A stretch of DNA of 5,450 nt from Micavibrio sp. UBA1672 (GTDB lineage: Bacteria > Pseudomonadota > Alphaproteobacteria > Micavibrionales > Micavibrionaceae), in contig DCKO01000003.1 in NCBI GenBank assembly GCA_002320665.1, forward strand, positions 1 through 5,450, in the 5' to 3' direction. The position numbers and the translations under genes are program-made. A model generated the notes under the pieces. It was not told the origin of the DNA and did no database searches. It saw nothing but the letters and a program-made list of their open reading frames with translations. This document shows positions 5,281 to 5,450 of the stretch, piece by piece; the first letter of the stretch is position 1; each line of letters begins with the position of its first letter.

Positions 5281-5450
5281 TTAATAGGTTCGATAACCCT
5301 GCACATAGGAAACCTGACCGTTAATATGGTTAGGCCAATGTGCCAGATGCTTGGGCACGGTTTTGCGGATAAAGGCGCGATTACGCTTGCCCCACCATTT
5401 ACGCTTGACCGTTACCCGATCTAGCGGCGGAAATAATGGATCAGGCCCAT
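5281..5450 (-). CDS. C-terminal part of an unidentified gene, 5' end outside the window
   Basis: Reading the minus strand from the window edge, one frame stays open for 55 codons and stops at TAA (5281-5283). It starts GPDPLFPPLD and ends YVQGYRTY. The visible part is strongly basic and aromatic (KRKWWGKRNRAFIRK), unlike random low-complexity sequence. It contains no ATG, so the start is beyond 5450. The 18-bp gap to the next gene, which has its own ribosome binding site, fits an operon. Function unknown. Confidence 0.6.
   Translation of the reverse strand, partial: GPDPLFPPLDRVTVKRKWWGKRNRAFIRKTVPKHLAHWPNHINGQVSYVQGYRTY

Larger units (their letters stand above)
2208..5450. mobile_element. 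Left end of a putative integrative element (partial)
   Basis: From tRNA-Phe rightward the window holds a large serine recombinase, its coupled partner gene, an SOS-type operator and a run of small genes with no housekeeping function. No transposase, terminal inverted repeat, phage structural gene or conjugation gene is visible, so prophage, ICE or mobilisable island cannot be told apart. The right boundary is outside the window and the left boundary is known only to be at or near the tRNA. Confidence 0.55.

Noticed and set aside
5128..5424. 98-codon + strand frame at the right edge.
   Set aside because: Opposite to the 99-residue gene with a good ribosome binding site and to the open C-terminal frame; no start signal of its own.
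1..5450. CRISPR arrays, insertion sequences with terminal inverted repeats, riboswitches.
   Set aside because: No regularly spaced repeats, no transposase other than the serine recombinase, and no conserved leader structure found by reading both strands.

Overview
The window looks like chromosomal DNA of an alphaproteobacterium with moderate to low GC, carrying one end of an integrated mobile element. Three things point to that group: a tRNA-Phe of the usual alphaproteobacterial type, a direct-repeat LexA box of the form GAAC-N7-GAAC, and a large serine recombinase whose wording (ARKDLNQDFPLRG followed by a zinc ribbon) matches a family I know mainly from Alphaproteobacteria. Genus cannot be told from the sequence.

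Left part (1-2207): the 3' third of a tRNA gene, then a long TPR-sulfotransferase gene on the + strand. Its TPR half is a gapless tandem duplication of a 167-residue (501 bp) block. The first copy extends upstream of the only conventional start codon (TTG at 130), so the true N-terminus is a puzzle.

Junction (2208-2282): a complete tRNA-Phe(GAA) on the + strand. A large serine recombinase gene on the - strand runs into and through the tRNA, so the last ~32 residues of the recombinase are read from antisense tRNA-Phe and its flank. This is the expected layout when an element sits at the 3' end of a tRNA gene with its integrase gene next to the att site.

Element part (2283-5450, open to the right): the recombinase is translationally coupled (ATGA overlap) to a 107-residue upstream gene. 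That two-gene operon is preceded by a perfect GAAC-N7-GAAC LexA-type box next to a TATAAA -10-like element, which suggests that integration or excision is linked to DNA damage. Further right are four small genes of unknown function: a charged 101-residue protein (-), a 108-residue protein (+, possibly ribbon-helix-helix-like, with a promoter placed for a leaderless mRNA), a 99-residue protein (-), and the C-terminal end of another gene (-) leaving the window. The last two are 18 bp apart and probably co-transcribed. No stretch over 300 bases lacks a gene; the longest gaps are 1-129 and 4119-4252.

The most interesting feature is the combination at the left end of the element: a damage-responsive operator, a small coupled partner gene, and a recombinase whose C-terminus is written by the host tRNA target.
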